A stretch of 64,000 bases of DNA from Streptomyces sp. NBC_00250 (GTDB taxonomy: Bacteria > Actinomycetota > Actinomycetes > Streptomycetales > Streptomycetaceae): NCBI RefSeq assembly GCF_036192275.1, contig NZ_CP108088.1:7984001-8048000 (forward strand), read 5' to 3'. Made by a program: the position numbers and the translations under genes. The notes below the pieces were generated by a model. The model was given only the letters and a program-made list of their open reading frames with translations. It made no database searches and was not told the origin of the DNA. Each line of letters begins with the position of its first letter. Position 1 is the stretch's first letter. This document shows positions 52,333 to 61,010 of the stretch, one piece after another.

Positions 52333-52461
52333 CGCCGAGGCGAGGGCGGAGGGTGGCAGGGGACGGGTCGCCGAAGGCGTCAGATCAGAACGGAGACCCG
52401 ACCCCGCGCGGTCCCACCCGTCCCGCTGTCGAGGCCCCCGAAGGCCGCGAAGGCCGCGTCG

Positions 52462-53868
52462 CTACGCGGAGGCCCTGCCCCGGCCCGTGGATCCGCCGTT
52501 CGTGGGCGGGTACGCGGGGCGTTCCGGTATCGACGCGGAGCCGTGGGGGGAAGGCAGGGGCGGGAGGGCCGGCTGGTAGAGCCAGGCGGTGAGCAGCTGG
52601 TCCACCGGCTCGGTCGCGTAGCGGGCCACGTGGGCCGTGAAGGCCGCGGTGGTCACCACGCCGTGGCGGTGCACGGTGGCCCAGTCCCGCAGCATGCGGA
52701 AGAAGGCGCCGTCACCCAGGGCGCAGCGGACCGCGTGCACGGTGAGACCCCCGCGCTCGTACAGTCGGTCGTCGAACATCTGCTTGCGGCCGGGGTCGGC
52801 GAGCTTCATGTCCTGCGGGTGCCGGGCCAGCATCCGGTGTGCGGCGGCCGCGAGCTCGTGCGTCGTACGGCCGCCGGAGCGCTCCGACCAGAGCCACTCG
52901 GCGTACTTGGCCAGACCCTCGTTCAGCCAGATGTGCCGCCAGTCGGCGATGGTCACGCTGTTGCCGAACCACTGGTGCGCCAGCTCGTGGGCGACGAGGC
53001 GTTCGGAACCGCGCGCGCCGTCGACATGGTTGGTGCCGAAGAGGGAGAGGCCCTGGGCCTCCACCGGGACGTCGAGCTCCTCGTCGGCGACGACGACCAC
53101 GTACTCGCCGAACGGGTAGGGACCGAAGAGTTCCTCGAACAGCTGCATCATGGCGGGCTGCCGGGCGAAGTCACGGGAGAAGCGGGGCAGGAGGTGCGCC
53201 GGCACATGGGCGCTCTGCGGCACCCCGCCGAGCCCGGGATCCCCGAGCAGCACCGTCTGGTGCATGCCGATGGAGAGACCGACCAGATAGCTGGAGGTGG
53301 GCGCGGACTGCTCGTACACCCAGGTGGTCGTGCTGGCCTTGGTCGTACGGGTGAGCAGCCGGCCGCCCGCCACCACGGTGTACGCGGAGGGCGTGTTGAC
53401 CGAGATCTGGTACGAGGCCTTGTCGGCCGGCCGGTCGTTGCAGGGGTACCAGGAGGGCGCGCCGACGGGCTGGCTCGCCACCAGCGCGCCGTCGGTCAGC
53501 TCCTCCCAGCCGAGGCCGCCCCAGGGGCTGCGCACCGGCTTGGGGTTGCCCGCGTAGTGCACCTCGACGGTGAAGGCGGCACCCGCGGGCAGCGGCTTCG
53601 CCGGCCGGACGCGCAGCTTGCCGCCGCGGTGGGCGTAGTGCGGCGCCCGGCCGTCCACCAGGATCCGGCCCACCTTGAACTCGGAGAGATTGAGGTGGAA
53701 CTCGGTGAGCGGCGCCCGTCCGGCGATGGCGCTGAGCCGGGCCGTGCCTGCCAGCCGGTTCGGGCCGGGACGGTACTCCAGAGCGAGTTCGTACCGGTGC
53801 ACGCGGTACCGGGAGTCGCCGTGGTCCGGAAAGTACGGGTCCGATGCCGTTGTCCGCTGGCCGCTCAC
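52462..53868 (-). CDS. M1-family metallopeptidase
   Basis: Predicted 468 residues; GTG 53868 is the most likely start. The zinc site HELAHQ (His294, Glu295, His298) and the third ligand Glu317 in LNEGLAKYAE have the exact M1 spacing. The substrate-binding region VEAQGLSLFG replaces the usual GAMEN. An N-terminal beta saddle (YRVHRYELALEYRPGPNRLA) precedes it; the C-terminal domain is short. No signal peptide is visible. It lies 44 bases after the NRPS-like gene. In epsilon-poly-L-lysine producers a peptidase gene next to pls degrades the product, so this may play a matching protective or processing role; that is inference. Confidence 0.86.
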   Translation of the reverse strand: MSGQRTTASDPYFPDHGDSRYRVHRYELALEYRPGPNRLAGTARLSAIAGRAPLTEFHLNLSEFKVGRILVDGRAPHYAHRGGKLRVRPAKPLPAGAAFTVEVHYAGNPKPVRSPWGGLGWEELTDGALVASQPVGAPSWYPCNDRPADKASYQISVNTPSAYTVVAGGRLLTRTTKASTTTWVYEQSAPTSSYLVGLSIGMHQTVLLGDPGLGGVPQSAHVPAHLLPRFSRDFARQPAMMQLFEELFGPYPFGEYVVVVADEELDVPVEAQGLSLFGTNHVDGARGSERLVAHELAHQWFGNSVTIADWRHIWLNEGLAKYAEWLWSERSGGRTTHELAAAAHRMLARHPQDMKLADPGRKQMFDDRLYERGGLTVHAVRCALGDGAFFRMLRDWATVHRHGVVTTAAFTAHVARYATEPVDQLLTAWLYQPALPPLPSPHGSASIPERPAYPPTNGGSTGRGRASA

Positions 53869-53912
53869 TGCCGCTTCCGCTCCCTGCCCTGTGCTGTGCT
53901 CGTGCTGCCCGT

Positions 53913-56900
53913 TCAGGCCCGCCACGCCTCGATCGGATTGCCCAGCCAGCGGGTGTCGGCGGGGACGGATTCCCCGGCCATCACGAGAGAGGCGGGACCC
54001 AGCGTGCTGCGGGCCCCGACCGTACTGCCGGGCAGGACGATTCCGCCCGGGCCCAGGGTGGCGCCCTCGCGGAGGACCACAGTATCCGTCCTCAAGATCC
54101 GGTCGTGGAAGAGGTGAGTCTGCAACACACAGCCGCGGTTCACGCTGACCGCGTCGCCCAGCACGACCAGGTCGGTCTCGGGCAGCCAGTAGCTCTCGCA
54201 CCACACGCCCCGGCCGATCCGTGCCCCGAGCCCGCGCAGCCACAGGGCGAGCACCGGTGTTCCCGGCACCGCTCCGATCAGCCACGGCACGGCGAGCACC
54301 TCGACGAACGTGTCGGCCAGTTCGTTGCGCCACACGAACCCGCACCAGAGCGGGTGCTCACCCGTCCGGTGCCGGCCCACGAGCAGCCACTTGGCGGCCA
54401 CGGCGACCAGGCACGCCGCCGCACCGGCGGCGAGGAGGACCGCCCCCGACAGCAGCGCGGTGCCCCAGATCCCCAGACCGGTCGTCGTGGCCAGGGCGCA
54501 GAGCGCCGCCACGGTCAGGACCGCCAGGGCGGCCGAGCAGAACACCGGAACCAGCCGGCACAGCTCCACCAGGCCGCGCGCCCACAGCAGGCGCGCGGGC
54601 GGCTCGTACGTCCTGCTCTGGTCCGAGTCCGCCGCCGACCGCGGCAGCTTCACCGGCGGCAGCCCCAGGTACGAACTGCCCTTCTTGGCCTTCTTCGGCG
54701 TCGCCGACAACACCCCGACCAGACCGTCGTCCGGGACCGTGCGGCCCGGCGCGGTCATGCCCGAGTTGCCGAGGAACGCCCGGCGGCCGATCTCCGAGTG
54801 CCCGATCCGCACCCATCCGCCGCCCAGCTCGTACGGGGCGGTCAGGGTGTCGTCGGCGAGGAACGCGCCCTCGCCGACGGTGGTGAGGCTCGGCAGTGCG
54901 AGCACCGTGGACACCTCGGCGCCCCGGCCGATCTTCATCCCGAGCAGCCGCAGCCAGACGGGAGTGACGAGCCCGGCGTAGAGGGGGAAGAGCGTCTCCC
55001 GCGCCAGGTCCATCAGCTGCGTGACCGTCCACGCCTGCCACGCGACCCGGCTGTGCGTCGGATGGCTTCCGGTGCGCAGCCCGAGGCTCAGCAGCCGTAC
55101 CGAGACCAGCACGAGCGACGCGTACGCGAACCCGTAGGCGAGCGCCCCGGGCACCACGGCGAGCAGCGCGCCCGGCAGCGCCTCGGCGAGCCCGGCGTCG
55201 GCGGGCACGAAGCGGCTCACGACCAGCAGAGCGGGAAGAGCGGCGAGCACGGGCAGAGCCGTGAGGAGGAAGCCGGTCGCTCCGTACACCGCGCGCCAGC
55301 GCACCGCACGCGCCGGCCGCTCCTTGGGCCAGTTCCGCTTGGCCTTGCCGAGCTTGCCCGCAGGGGCTCCGGCCCAGCGCTGCCCGGTCGGGATCTGCCC
55401 GGCCACGGCCGAACCCGGGGCCACCTCGGCCCGCTTGCCGACCCGCGCCCCGGGGAACAGCAGGCTGCGGGTACCGACCACGGCACCCGCGCCGACCTTC
55501 ACCGGGCCGATCTCCAGCCGGTCGCCGTCCAGCCAGTACCCGGAGAGGTCCACCTCGGACTCCACGGCGCAGCCGCGCCCGAGCTTGAGCATGCCCGTGA
55601 CGGGCGGCAGCGAGTGGAGGTCCACCTCGGGGCCGACCTTGGCGCCGAGGGCCCGCGCGTAGCGCTCCAGCCAGGAGCCGGTGAGGGAGGTCGCGCCGAC
55701 GCACTCGGCCAGCCGCTCCGCCGTCCACAGCCGCAGATGGACGCTTCCGCCGCGCGGGTGGCGTCCCGCCTTCACCCCGCGCAGCAGCAGGCGCGCGCCA
55801 CCCGCGGCGATCACGAGCCGGCCGGGCGGGCTGAAGAGCAGCGCCGCACCGGCCGCGACCAGCCACCACGAGGCGGTCGGCGCCCACGGGTAGGGCCCGA
55901 ACCGGTGCAGGACGTTCCCCAGGGCCAGGAGCGCGACGGTCCAGCGGAGCCCGACCACGGTGAACAGCGGGAGCAGCAGGACGGTCTGGAGGAGCCCGGC
56001 CCGGAGCGGGACCGGTTCGACGGTCCGTACGGCTCCGTCGTCCTGGACGGACCTCTCCAGGCGCCGGGCCAGCTTGCGCAGGGTGGGCTGCTGGTAGATG
56101 TCGACGACGGCCGCGCTCGGATAGCGGGTGCGCAGCCGGGTGGTGAGCTGGGCGGCGGCGAGGCTGTTGCCGCCGATCGCGAAGAAGTCGTCGGCGGCGC
56201 CGGTGACGGCCACGCCGAGGGTCTCGGTCCACTGCTCGGCGAGCCAGGCCTCGGTGCCGTACAACTGCTCGGTGGGACCGGTGGTCTCCAGGTCGGGGAG
56301 AGGCCAGGGCAGCGCGTCCCGGTCGACCTTGCCCGACGTACGGGTGGGCAGCTCGGCGACGGGTGCGAGGAGCGGCACGAGGGCCGCGGGGAGTTCGGCG
56401 CGCAGCCGCTCGACCGCCGCCGCGTGGTCCCAACCCTCTTGGGTGACGAGATAGCCGACCAGCAACTGGTTGCCGCTGCGCGCCGTACGGACGGCGGCGG
56501 CCGCGCCCGCGACACCGGGCAGGCCCTGGAGGGCGGCGTCCACCTCACCCAGCTCGATGCGGCGGCCGCCGAGCTTGATCTGCTCGTCGCCGCGGCCGAG
56601 GAAGACGAGGCCCTCCGGCTCGGCGCGGACGAGGTCACCGCTGCGGTACGCCCGTTCCCAGCCGAGGGATTCCAGCGGGGCGTACTTCTCGGCGTCCTTC
56701 TCGGGGTCGAGGTAGCGGGCGAGCCCGACGCCGCCGATCACCAGCTGGCCGCTGCCGCCCATCGGCACCGGCTCGCCGGACTCGTCGACCACGGCCAGCT
56801 CCCAGCCGTTCAGCGGGAGACCGATCCGGATGGGCTCCTCGCCCGTCAGGAGGGAGGCGCAGGCGACGACGGTGGCCTCGGTGGGGCCGTACGTGTTCCA

Positions 56901-57830
56901 CACCTCGCGGCCCTCGGTGACCAGACGCTGGGTCAGCTCGGGCGGGCAGGCCTCGCCGCCGAAGATCAGCAGCCGGACCTCGTCGAGGGTCTCCGGATCC
57001 CAGAGAGCGGCGAGCGTCGGAACGGTGGAGACCACGGTGATCTCCTGCTCCACCAGCCAGGGCCCGAGGTCGGCGCCGCTGCGCACCCGGGACCGGGGGA
57101 CGGGCACGAGGCAGGCGCCGTAGCGCCAGGCCAGCCACATCTCCTCGCAGGAGGCGTCGAAGGCGACGGAGAGTCCCGCCATGACCCGGTCGCCCGGTCC
57201 GATCGGCTCCTCGACGAGGAACAGCGCGGCCTCGGCGTCCACGAACGCGGCGGCGCTGCGGTGACCGACGGCGACACCCTTCGGCGTGCCCGTGGAGCCG
57301 GAGGTGAAGATGATCCACGCGTCGTGTTCGGGGCCGGGACGTGCGGCGGGGGCGGGGTCCCCCAAGTACCCCGAGTGCCCTGCGGTGTCGATCCGCCGAT
57401 CCGCACCGAGGACGGCGCGAACGCCCGCTTCGCCGAAGACCAGCTCGGCCCGCTCGTCCGGGTCCTCGGCATCGACCGGCACATAGGCGGCGCCCGCGGC
57501 GAGCACGGCGAGGATGGCCACGTACAGCTCGTTCGTCCCGGAGGGCACCCGGACGCCGACCCGGTCGCCGAGCCCCACTCCGGCGGCCGCCAGGGCGCGC
57601 CGCCGGCGTTCGACCTCCACGGCCAGCGCCCGGTAGGTCAGCCGGGTGGTGCCGTCGTCCAGGGCGAGCTCGTCGGGGTGGGCCAGGACGGATGCCTCGA
57701 AGATGTCGACGAGGGTGCGCACCGGGGCCGCGGGGCCGGCGGAGAACCGGGCGGACTTTCCGGACTCCTCCTCCCACGCGTCCCCGTCGTGGAGCAGAGT
57801 GGTGTCACCGTGCTCGGATGTGGCTGCCAT
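53913..57830 (-). CDS. Pls/PosA-type non-ribosomal peptide synthetase
   Basis: Predicted 1305-residue membrane-bound synthetase. Residues about 35-520 are an adenylation domain (IIFTSGSTGTPKGVAVGHRS, FDASCEEMWLAWRYGA, NTYGPTEATVVACASL, YRSGDLVRAEPEGLVFLGRG). A carrier domain follows with phosphopantetheine Ser556 in FFAIGGNSLAAAQL. The rest alternates membrane helices with three left-handed beta-helix (hexapeptide-repeat) tandem domains, the architecture known from epsilon-poly-L-lysine synthetase (Pls) and relatives, and no condensation or thioesterase domain. It should activate one amino acid and polymerise or link it. The amino acid is unknown. The M1 peptidase follows immediately. Confidence 0.88.
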   Translation of the reverse strand: MAATSEHGDTTLLHDGDAWEEESGKSARFSAGPAAPVRTLVDIFEASVLAHPDELALDDGTTRLTYRALAVEVERRRRALAAAGVGLGDRVGVRVPSGTNELYVAILAVLAAGAAYVPVDAEDPDERAELVFGEAGVRAVLGADRRIDTAGHSGYLGDPAPAARPGPEHDAWIIFTSGSTGTPKGVAVGHRSAAAFVDAEAALFLVEEPIGPGDRVMAGLSVAFDASCEEMWLAWRYGACLVPVPRSRVRSGADLGPWLVEQEITVVSTVPTLAALWDPETLDEVRLLIFGGEACPPELTQRLVTEGREVWNTYGPTEATVVACASLLTGEEPIRIGLPLNGWELAVVDESGEPVPMGGSGQLVIGGVGLARYLDPEKDAEKYAPLESLGWERAYRSGDLVRAEPEGLVFLGRGDEQIKLGGRRIELGEVDAALQGLPGVAGAAAAVRTARSGNQLLVGYLVTQEGWDHAAAVERLRAELPAALVPLLAPVAELPTRTSGKVDRDALPWPLPDLETTGPTEQLYGTEAWLAEQWTETLGVAVTGAADDFFAIGGNSLAAAQLTTRLRTRYPSAAVVDIYQQPTLRKLARRLERSVQDDGAVRTVEPVPLRAGLLQTVLLLPLFTVVGLRWTVALLALGNVLHRFGPYPWAPTASWWLVAAGAALLFSPPGRLVIAAGGARLLLRGVKAGRHPRGGSVHLRLWTAERLAECVGATSLTGSWLERYARALGAKVGPEVDLHSLPPVTGMLKLGRGCAVESEVDLSGYWLDGDRLEIGPVKVGAGAVVGTRSLLFPGARVGKRAEVAPGSAVAGQIPTGQRWAGAPAGKLGKAKRNWPKERPARAVRWRAVYGATGFLLTALPVLAALPALLVVSRFVPADAGLAEALPGALLAVVPGALAYGFAYASLVLVSVRLLSLGLRTGSHPTHSRVAWQAWTVTQLMDLARETLFPLYAGLVTPVWLRLLGMKIGRGAEVSTVLALPSLTTVGEGAFLADDTLTAPYELGGGWVRIGHSEIGRRAFLGNSGMTAPGRTVPDDGLVGVLSATPKKAKKGSSYLGLPPVKLPRSAADSDQSRTYEPPARLLWARGLVELCRLVPVFCSAALAVLTVAALCALATTTGLGIWGTALLSGAVLLAAGAAACLVAVAAKWLLVGRHRTGEHPLWCGFVWRNELADTFVEVLAVPWLIGAVPGTPVLALWLRGLGARIGRGVWCESYWLPETDLVVLGDAVSVNRGCVLQTHLFHDRILRTDTVVLREGATLGPGGIVLPGSTVGARSTLGPASLVMAGESVPADTRWLGNPIEAWRA

Positions 57831-57989
57831 CGGACCTCGCGTCTCGTTCCCGGCAACGTCCGGGTCGTCGGCGGAGCCCGGGTCTGCCCAGGTTGTTCCG
57901 GTCCGACGCCAAACAGCCCGCCAGTCTAGTGCGCCGGCGAGGATTCTCCGGCCGACGTCTTGCGCGTGGCCGGTTCGGGACGGTAATGG

Positions 57990-58023
57990 GGACGGCGGTA
58001 CGGGGTCACCCCCACCGCCGTCC
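57990..58023. terminator. Hairpin downstream of the DinB-like gene
   Basis: GGACGGCGGT and ACCGCCGTCC form a perfect 10-bp stem, with GGGGT/ACCCC pairing further in the loop. It starts seven bases after the stop at 58030 and precedes the NRPS promoter region (57831-57989), which contains a TAGACT box resembling a -10 element on the minus strand near 57925. Confidence 0.65.
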
Positions 58024-58029
58024 GGCAGC

Positions 58030-58656
58030 TCAGGCGCCGGCCGACAGCGTGGCGACGCCCGGGCCGTGGAGGTCGTCCAGTACCGCCCGACGCCCCGTCA
58101 CCGCCAGCAGGAGGGACAGGGCGGGGCCGTTCACCTCCGGCCCGGTTCCCAGTGTCAGGTCGGCGTCCGTCGCCGTGAGCCGGACCCGGGTCAGCAGCTC
58201 CTTCGCACCGCCGAAGGACACCGGCGTACGCGCTTGGAGACGCAGGGATCTGACGACGGCGTCGGGCGGGTAGGCGCGGGAGAGACCCAGTGGCCGACGG
58301 ATGTCCTCGCCGTGCACGATCTCCTCGACGAGCCGGCTGTCCAGGGCCCCCGGCGGGGCCGACCTCCTCGACGACACCCGACGGAACCGCTCCAGGGTCT
58401 CCCGCGGTGTGGTCCCGCGCTCGCGCTCCACACCGCGCCTGTTCTGGCGGTCGAAGTCGAACCGCGCGAGGACCATGCCCTTCACGAAACCGAGGCGCGT
58501 CGTGCGGGCGTTGTCGACCAGATGGGCGAGCACGTCGTGCACCGTCCATCCGTCACAGAGCGACGGCTCCAGCCACCGCTCGTCCTCGACGCGGGCCAGG
58601 TCGTCGATCAGCGCCGCACGCTCGGCGTGCACCATCGGCCAGACTTCCTCGGTCAC
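58030..58656 (-). CDS. DinB/maleylpyruvate-isomerase-like metal-binding protein
   Basis: Predicted 208 residues from GTG 58656, with GGAGAAGG upstream and a GTGA overlap with the GH89 stop. The mycothiol-dependent maleylpyruvate-isomerase N-terminal pattern is clear: ERAALIDDLARVEDERWLEP, SLCDGWTVHDVLAHLVDNAR with the metal His, and VEEIVHGEDIRRPLG with a second His. Related proteins are mycothiol-S-transferases or unknown. It is coupled to a GH89 enzyme by overlap, but no functional link is obvious. A hairpin follows it. Confidence 0.8.
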   Translation of the reverse strand: MTEEVWPMVHAERAALIDDLARVEDERWLEPSLCDGWTVHDVLAHLVDNARTTRLGFVKGMVLARFDFDRQNRRGVERERGTTPRETLERFRRVSSRRSAPPGALDSRLVEEIVHGEDIRRPLGLSRAYPPDAVVRSLRLQARTPVSFGGAKELLTRVRLTATDADLTLGTGPEVNGPALSLLLAVTGRRAVLDDLHGPGVATLSAGA

Positions 58657-60962
58657 GCCTTCTCCCTCGTGGCCGCCAGGGCCGCCTGCACCTCGCCGGC
58701 CAGGGCGACGGGATCACCCGTCGGTGTCGTCGGGTAGGGCTGGTGGCCCTGTGCCCACGCGTGGTCCCTGGCGAACCAGTCGACGGCGACCGGCGCCGTG
58801 CCGTTCACCAGCGCGCTGTCCAGACTCGCGAAATAGGCGGCCCAGCGGGGCGCGTAGACGTCCTGGACGAGGCCGGACCACTCACGGTTGGCGTAGTCGC
58901 GCAGACCGCCCGTCTCGCTCGGTCCCCGGTCGGCCCAGGTGGTGAGGATCGAGCGGGCGTCGTACTCCAGTCGGTCCCGCTCGGCCGGGTCGGCGCCCCA
59001 GGAACGCGCGTCGGCGAGCCAGGGACCGACCAGGAACCGCCGGTCGGAGCCGACGAGCCGTCCGAGCAGCTCCTCGTGCGCCTGCCACTCCCGTACCAGC
59101 GCCCGGAAGGCCGCGAGTTCACCGGCCTCGTACTCGGCCTTGATACGGGGCAGCAGGACCCGGCTGCGGTTCGACAGCGCCTGCCGTGCCACGTCCACGA
59201 GATCGGAACGGTACGCGTCCGTGGCCCGCAGCCGGGGAGCCACCTTCAGCAGCTCCGCGAGCGCCCGCTCCACCGTGGCCGCGTCGTACCGCATGGTCTT
59301 CGGGCTCCATTTCGCGGCGGTGGCCGCCGTCAGACTCGGCCGCGCCGCGAAGAGGCCGTCCTGCGGCTCGCTCCAGGTGCCGGTCTGCATGCTGTACGGG
59401 CCGCGGCGCAGCTCCTCCCACGCGGCGGCGGCATGCGGATCCGCACCGCCGTAGCGCCGGGCGGCGTACGCGGCGAACCAGCTCTTCTGGTCGATCGGGT
59501 CCGGCTGCCAGGCGAGTTCGGTGAAGAGGTCGAACGCGGCGGGGTCCCCGCCGGTGCCCTCGGGGAGGTACGCGATGCCGCGCAGCGCGCTGTCCGGCTT
59601 GGCGAGCCAGGTGTGGAAGCGCTCCACCCACGCGCCGGTGTTCGCGCCGATGCTGGTGTGGCCGCCGAAATTGGGGATCGTGCCGAAGGCGTACGGCGTG
59701 CCGTCCCACTGGGTCTCGCGGTCGAGGCCGTCGTAGCGGTCCGAGAGGCCGTCGACGATCAGCACCCGGCGGCGGTCGACCCCGCTGAGGAGGGCGGGCG
59801 TCGGGTTGTGCTGCCAGCCGAGCATGACCCAGGTGGCGCCGGGATGCGAGGCGTCCAGGGCCTGCTGGACGGCCCCGGCGGCAGCCGCGACGTCGACTGT
59901 GCCGGGAATCCCGCCCTCGTGCAGCAGGTCCATCTTGAACATGTCGCCGGCACCGAACCGCTCCTGCTGGAACCGGTAGTAGGCGGCGGCCAGACGGGGG
60001 AAGACCGGGCCGGTCGGATCCAGCCAGTCGGGTCGGTCGAAACCCACCCACCTGCCCTGCGGGACGGTGACCGCGCCGTCGTTCCGCGCGGCGAAGTCCG
60101 GGGGCACCGTGCCGAAGAATCCCGGCAGCACGGGCGCCATCCCCAGGGAGCGTAGGTGGCCCGAGATCCGGCTCCCGAGGGTCGCGCGGGCCTCGATCAG
60201 CTGTTCCGAGACCGGCCCGGCGAAGTGCGACAGGTTCTGCAGCAGCCACCAGCCCTGATGGGCCGGGGCGGGGATCCAGTCGCGCAACTCCGCCGCGTCG
60301 TAGCCGAACTCCTGGAGTGCCCGGTAGTACGGGTACTCGGCTCCTGTCGGGACGAAGACCTCGTTGACGCCGTGCAGCGCCATCAGGTCGATGTCGTGCT
60401 GGTAGGAGGCGAAGTCGCGGTAGGCGCCGGAGTACCCCTCGTCGGTGTCGTTGAGGGCGTAGCGGTGGGGTACGGCCGCCGACCGGGTGATGGTCCCGGT
60501 GACGGCCGGGAGCGTGCCGGGCAGCCGACCGACGCTGGACCCGGGCCATCCGATGTCGACGCCCGCGACCCGTTCCAGGTACCAGCCGACTCCGGTGAGG
60601 AGGGTGGCCGGGGAGGTGCCCCGTACGAGGATCGCCCCGGCCTCGCCCGAGACCGAGAAGTAGTCGCCCGAGGCGGGTTCCTCGACCGGGACCAGGGTGA
60701 ACTGCTCAGCCCGGGAGGGCAGCAGGCGCTCCAGGCTGTCCCGCGCGGGCGCGGGGTCGAACGCGGCTGACGAGGCGGCGTCCGGCGACTCGGGGGACGC
60801 GGCCGACGGCATGGAGCCCCCCGACGGGGAGAAGGTGCGAGTGGCCGCGGCGGCGGTGGTGCCGGGCAGCGGCGGCAGGCCGGGCGCGGCCGCCGTCGTG
60901 ACGGCGGCGAGCGCAGTGGCGGCGAGGACGGTACGGCATCGGAGGATCAGGCGGAGGCCCAT
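58653..60962 (-). CDS. Alpha-N-acetylglucosaminidase (NAGLU, GH89)
   Basis: Predicted 769 residues. ATG 60962 has AGGGAG four bases ahead. A Sec signal peptide (LRCRTVLAATALAAVTTAAA) indicates secretion. The three NAGLU domains are recognisable: an N-terminal small domain (FSVSGEAGAILVRGTSPATL, LTGVGWYLE), the barrel (HRYALNDTDEGYSGAYRDFA, VFVPTGAEYPYYRALQEFG, MDLLHEGGIPGTVDV, WQHNPTPALLSGVDRRRVLI) with the expected Glu-rich catalytic strands, and a helical C-terminus. It should release alpha-linked terminal GlcNAc from glycans. Its stop overlaps the DinB-like gene. Confidence 0.92.
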   Translation of the reverse strand: MGLRLILRCRTVLAATALAAVTTAAAPGLPPLPGTTAAAATRTFSPSGGSMPSAASPESPDAASSAAFDPAPARDSLERLLPSRAEQFTLVPVEEPASGDYFSVSGEAGAILVRGTSPATLLTGVGWYLERVAGVDIGWPGSSVGRLPGTLPAVTGTITRSAAVPHRYALNDTDEGYSGAYRDFASYQHDIDLMALHGVNEVFVPTGAEYPYYRALQEFGYDAAELRDWIPAPAHQGWWLLQNLSHFAGPVSEQLIEARATLGSRISGHLRSLGMAPVLPGFFGTVPPDFAARNDGAVTVPQGRWVGFDRPDWLDPTGPVFPRLAAAYYRFQQERFGAGDMFKMDLLHEGGIPGTVDVAAAAGAVQQALDASHPGATWVMLGWQHNPTPALLSGVDRRRVLIVDGLSDRYDGLDRETQWDGTPYAFGTIPNFGGHTSIGANTGAWVERFHTWLAKPDSALRGIAYLPEGTGGDPAAFDLFTELAWQPDPIDQKSWFAAYAARRYGGADPHAAAAWEELRRGPYSMQTGTWSEPQDGLFAARPSLTAATAAKWSPKTMRYDAATVERALAELLKVAPRLRATDAYRSDLVDVARQALSNRSRVLLPRIKAEYEAGELAAFRALVREWQAHEELLGRLVGSDRRFLVGPWLADARSWGADPAERDRLEYDARSILTTWADRGPSETGGLRDYANREWSGLVQDVYAPRWAAYFASLDSALVNGTAPVAVDWFARDHAWAQGHQPYPTTPTGDPVALAGEVQAALAATREKA

Positions 60963-61010
60963 CTGGCTCCCTGGTGGTGGGGGAAGAGGTCGGCGACGGG
61001 GAGAGGGAGG

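Noticed and set aside
53844..57929. 1361-codon plus-strand frame opposite the NRPS gene
   Set aside because: The longest frame in the window but a GC-driven antisense shadow; the minus strand has all NRPS motifs.
57341..58273. Arg/Pro-rich plus-strand frame spanning the NRPS start and DinB-like gene
   Set aside because: Shadow frame with no motif; overlaps two well-supported genes and a terminator.
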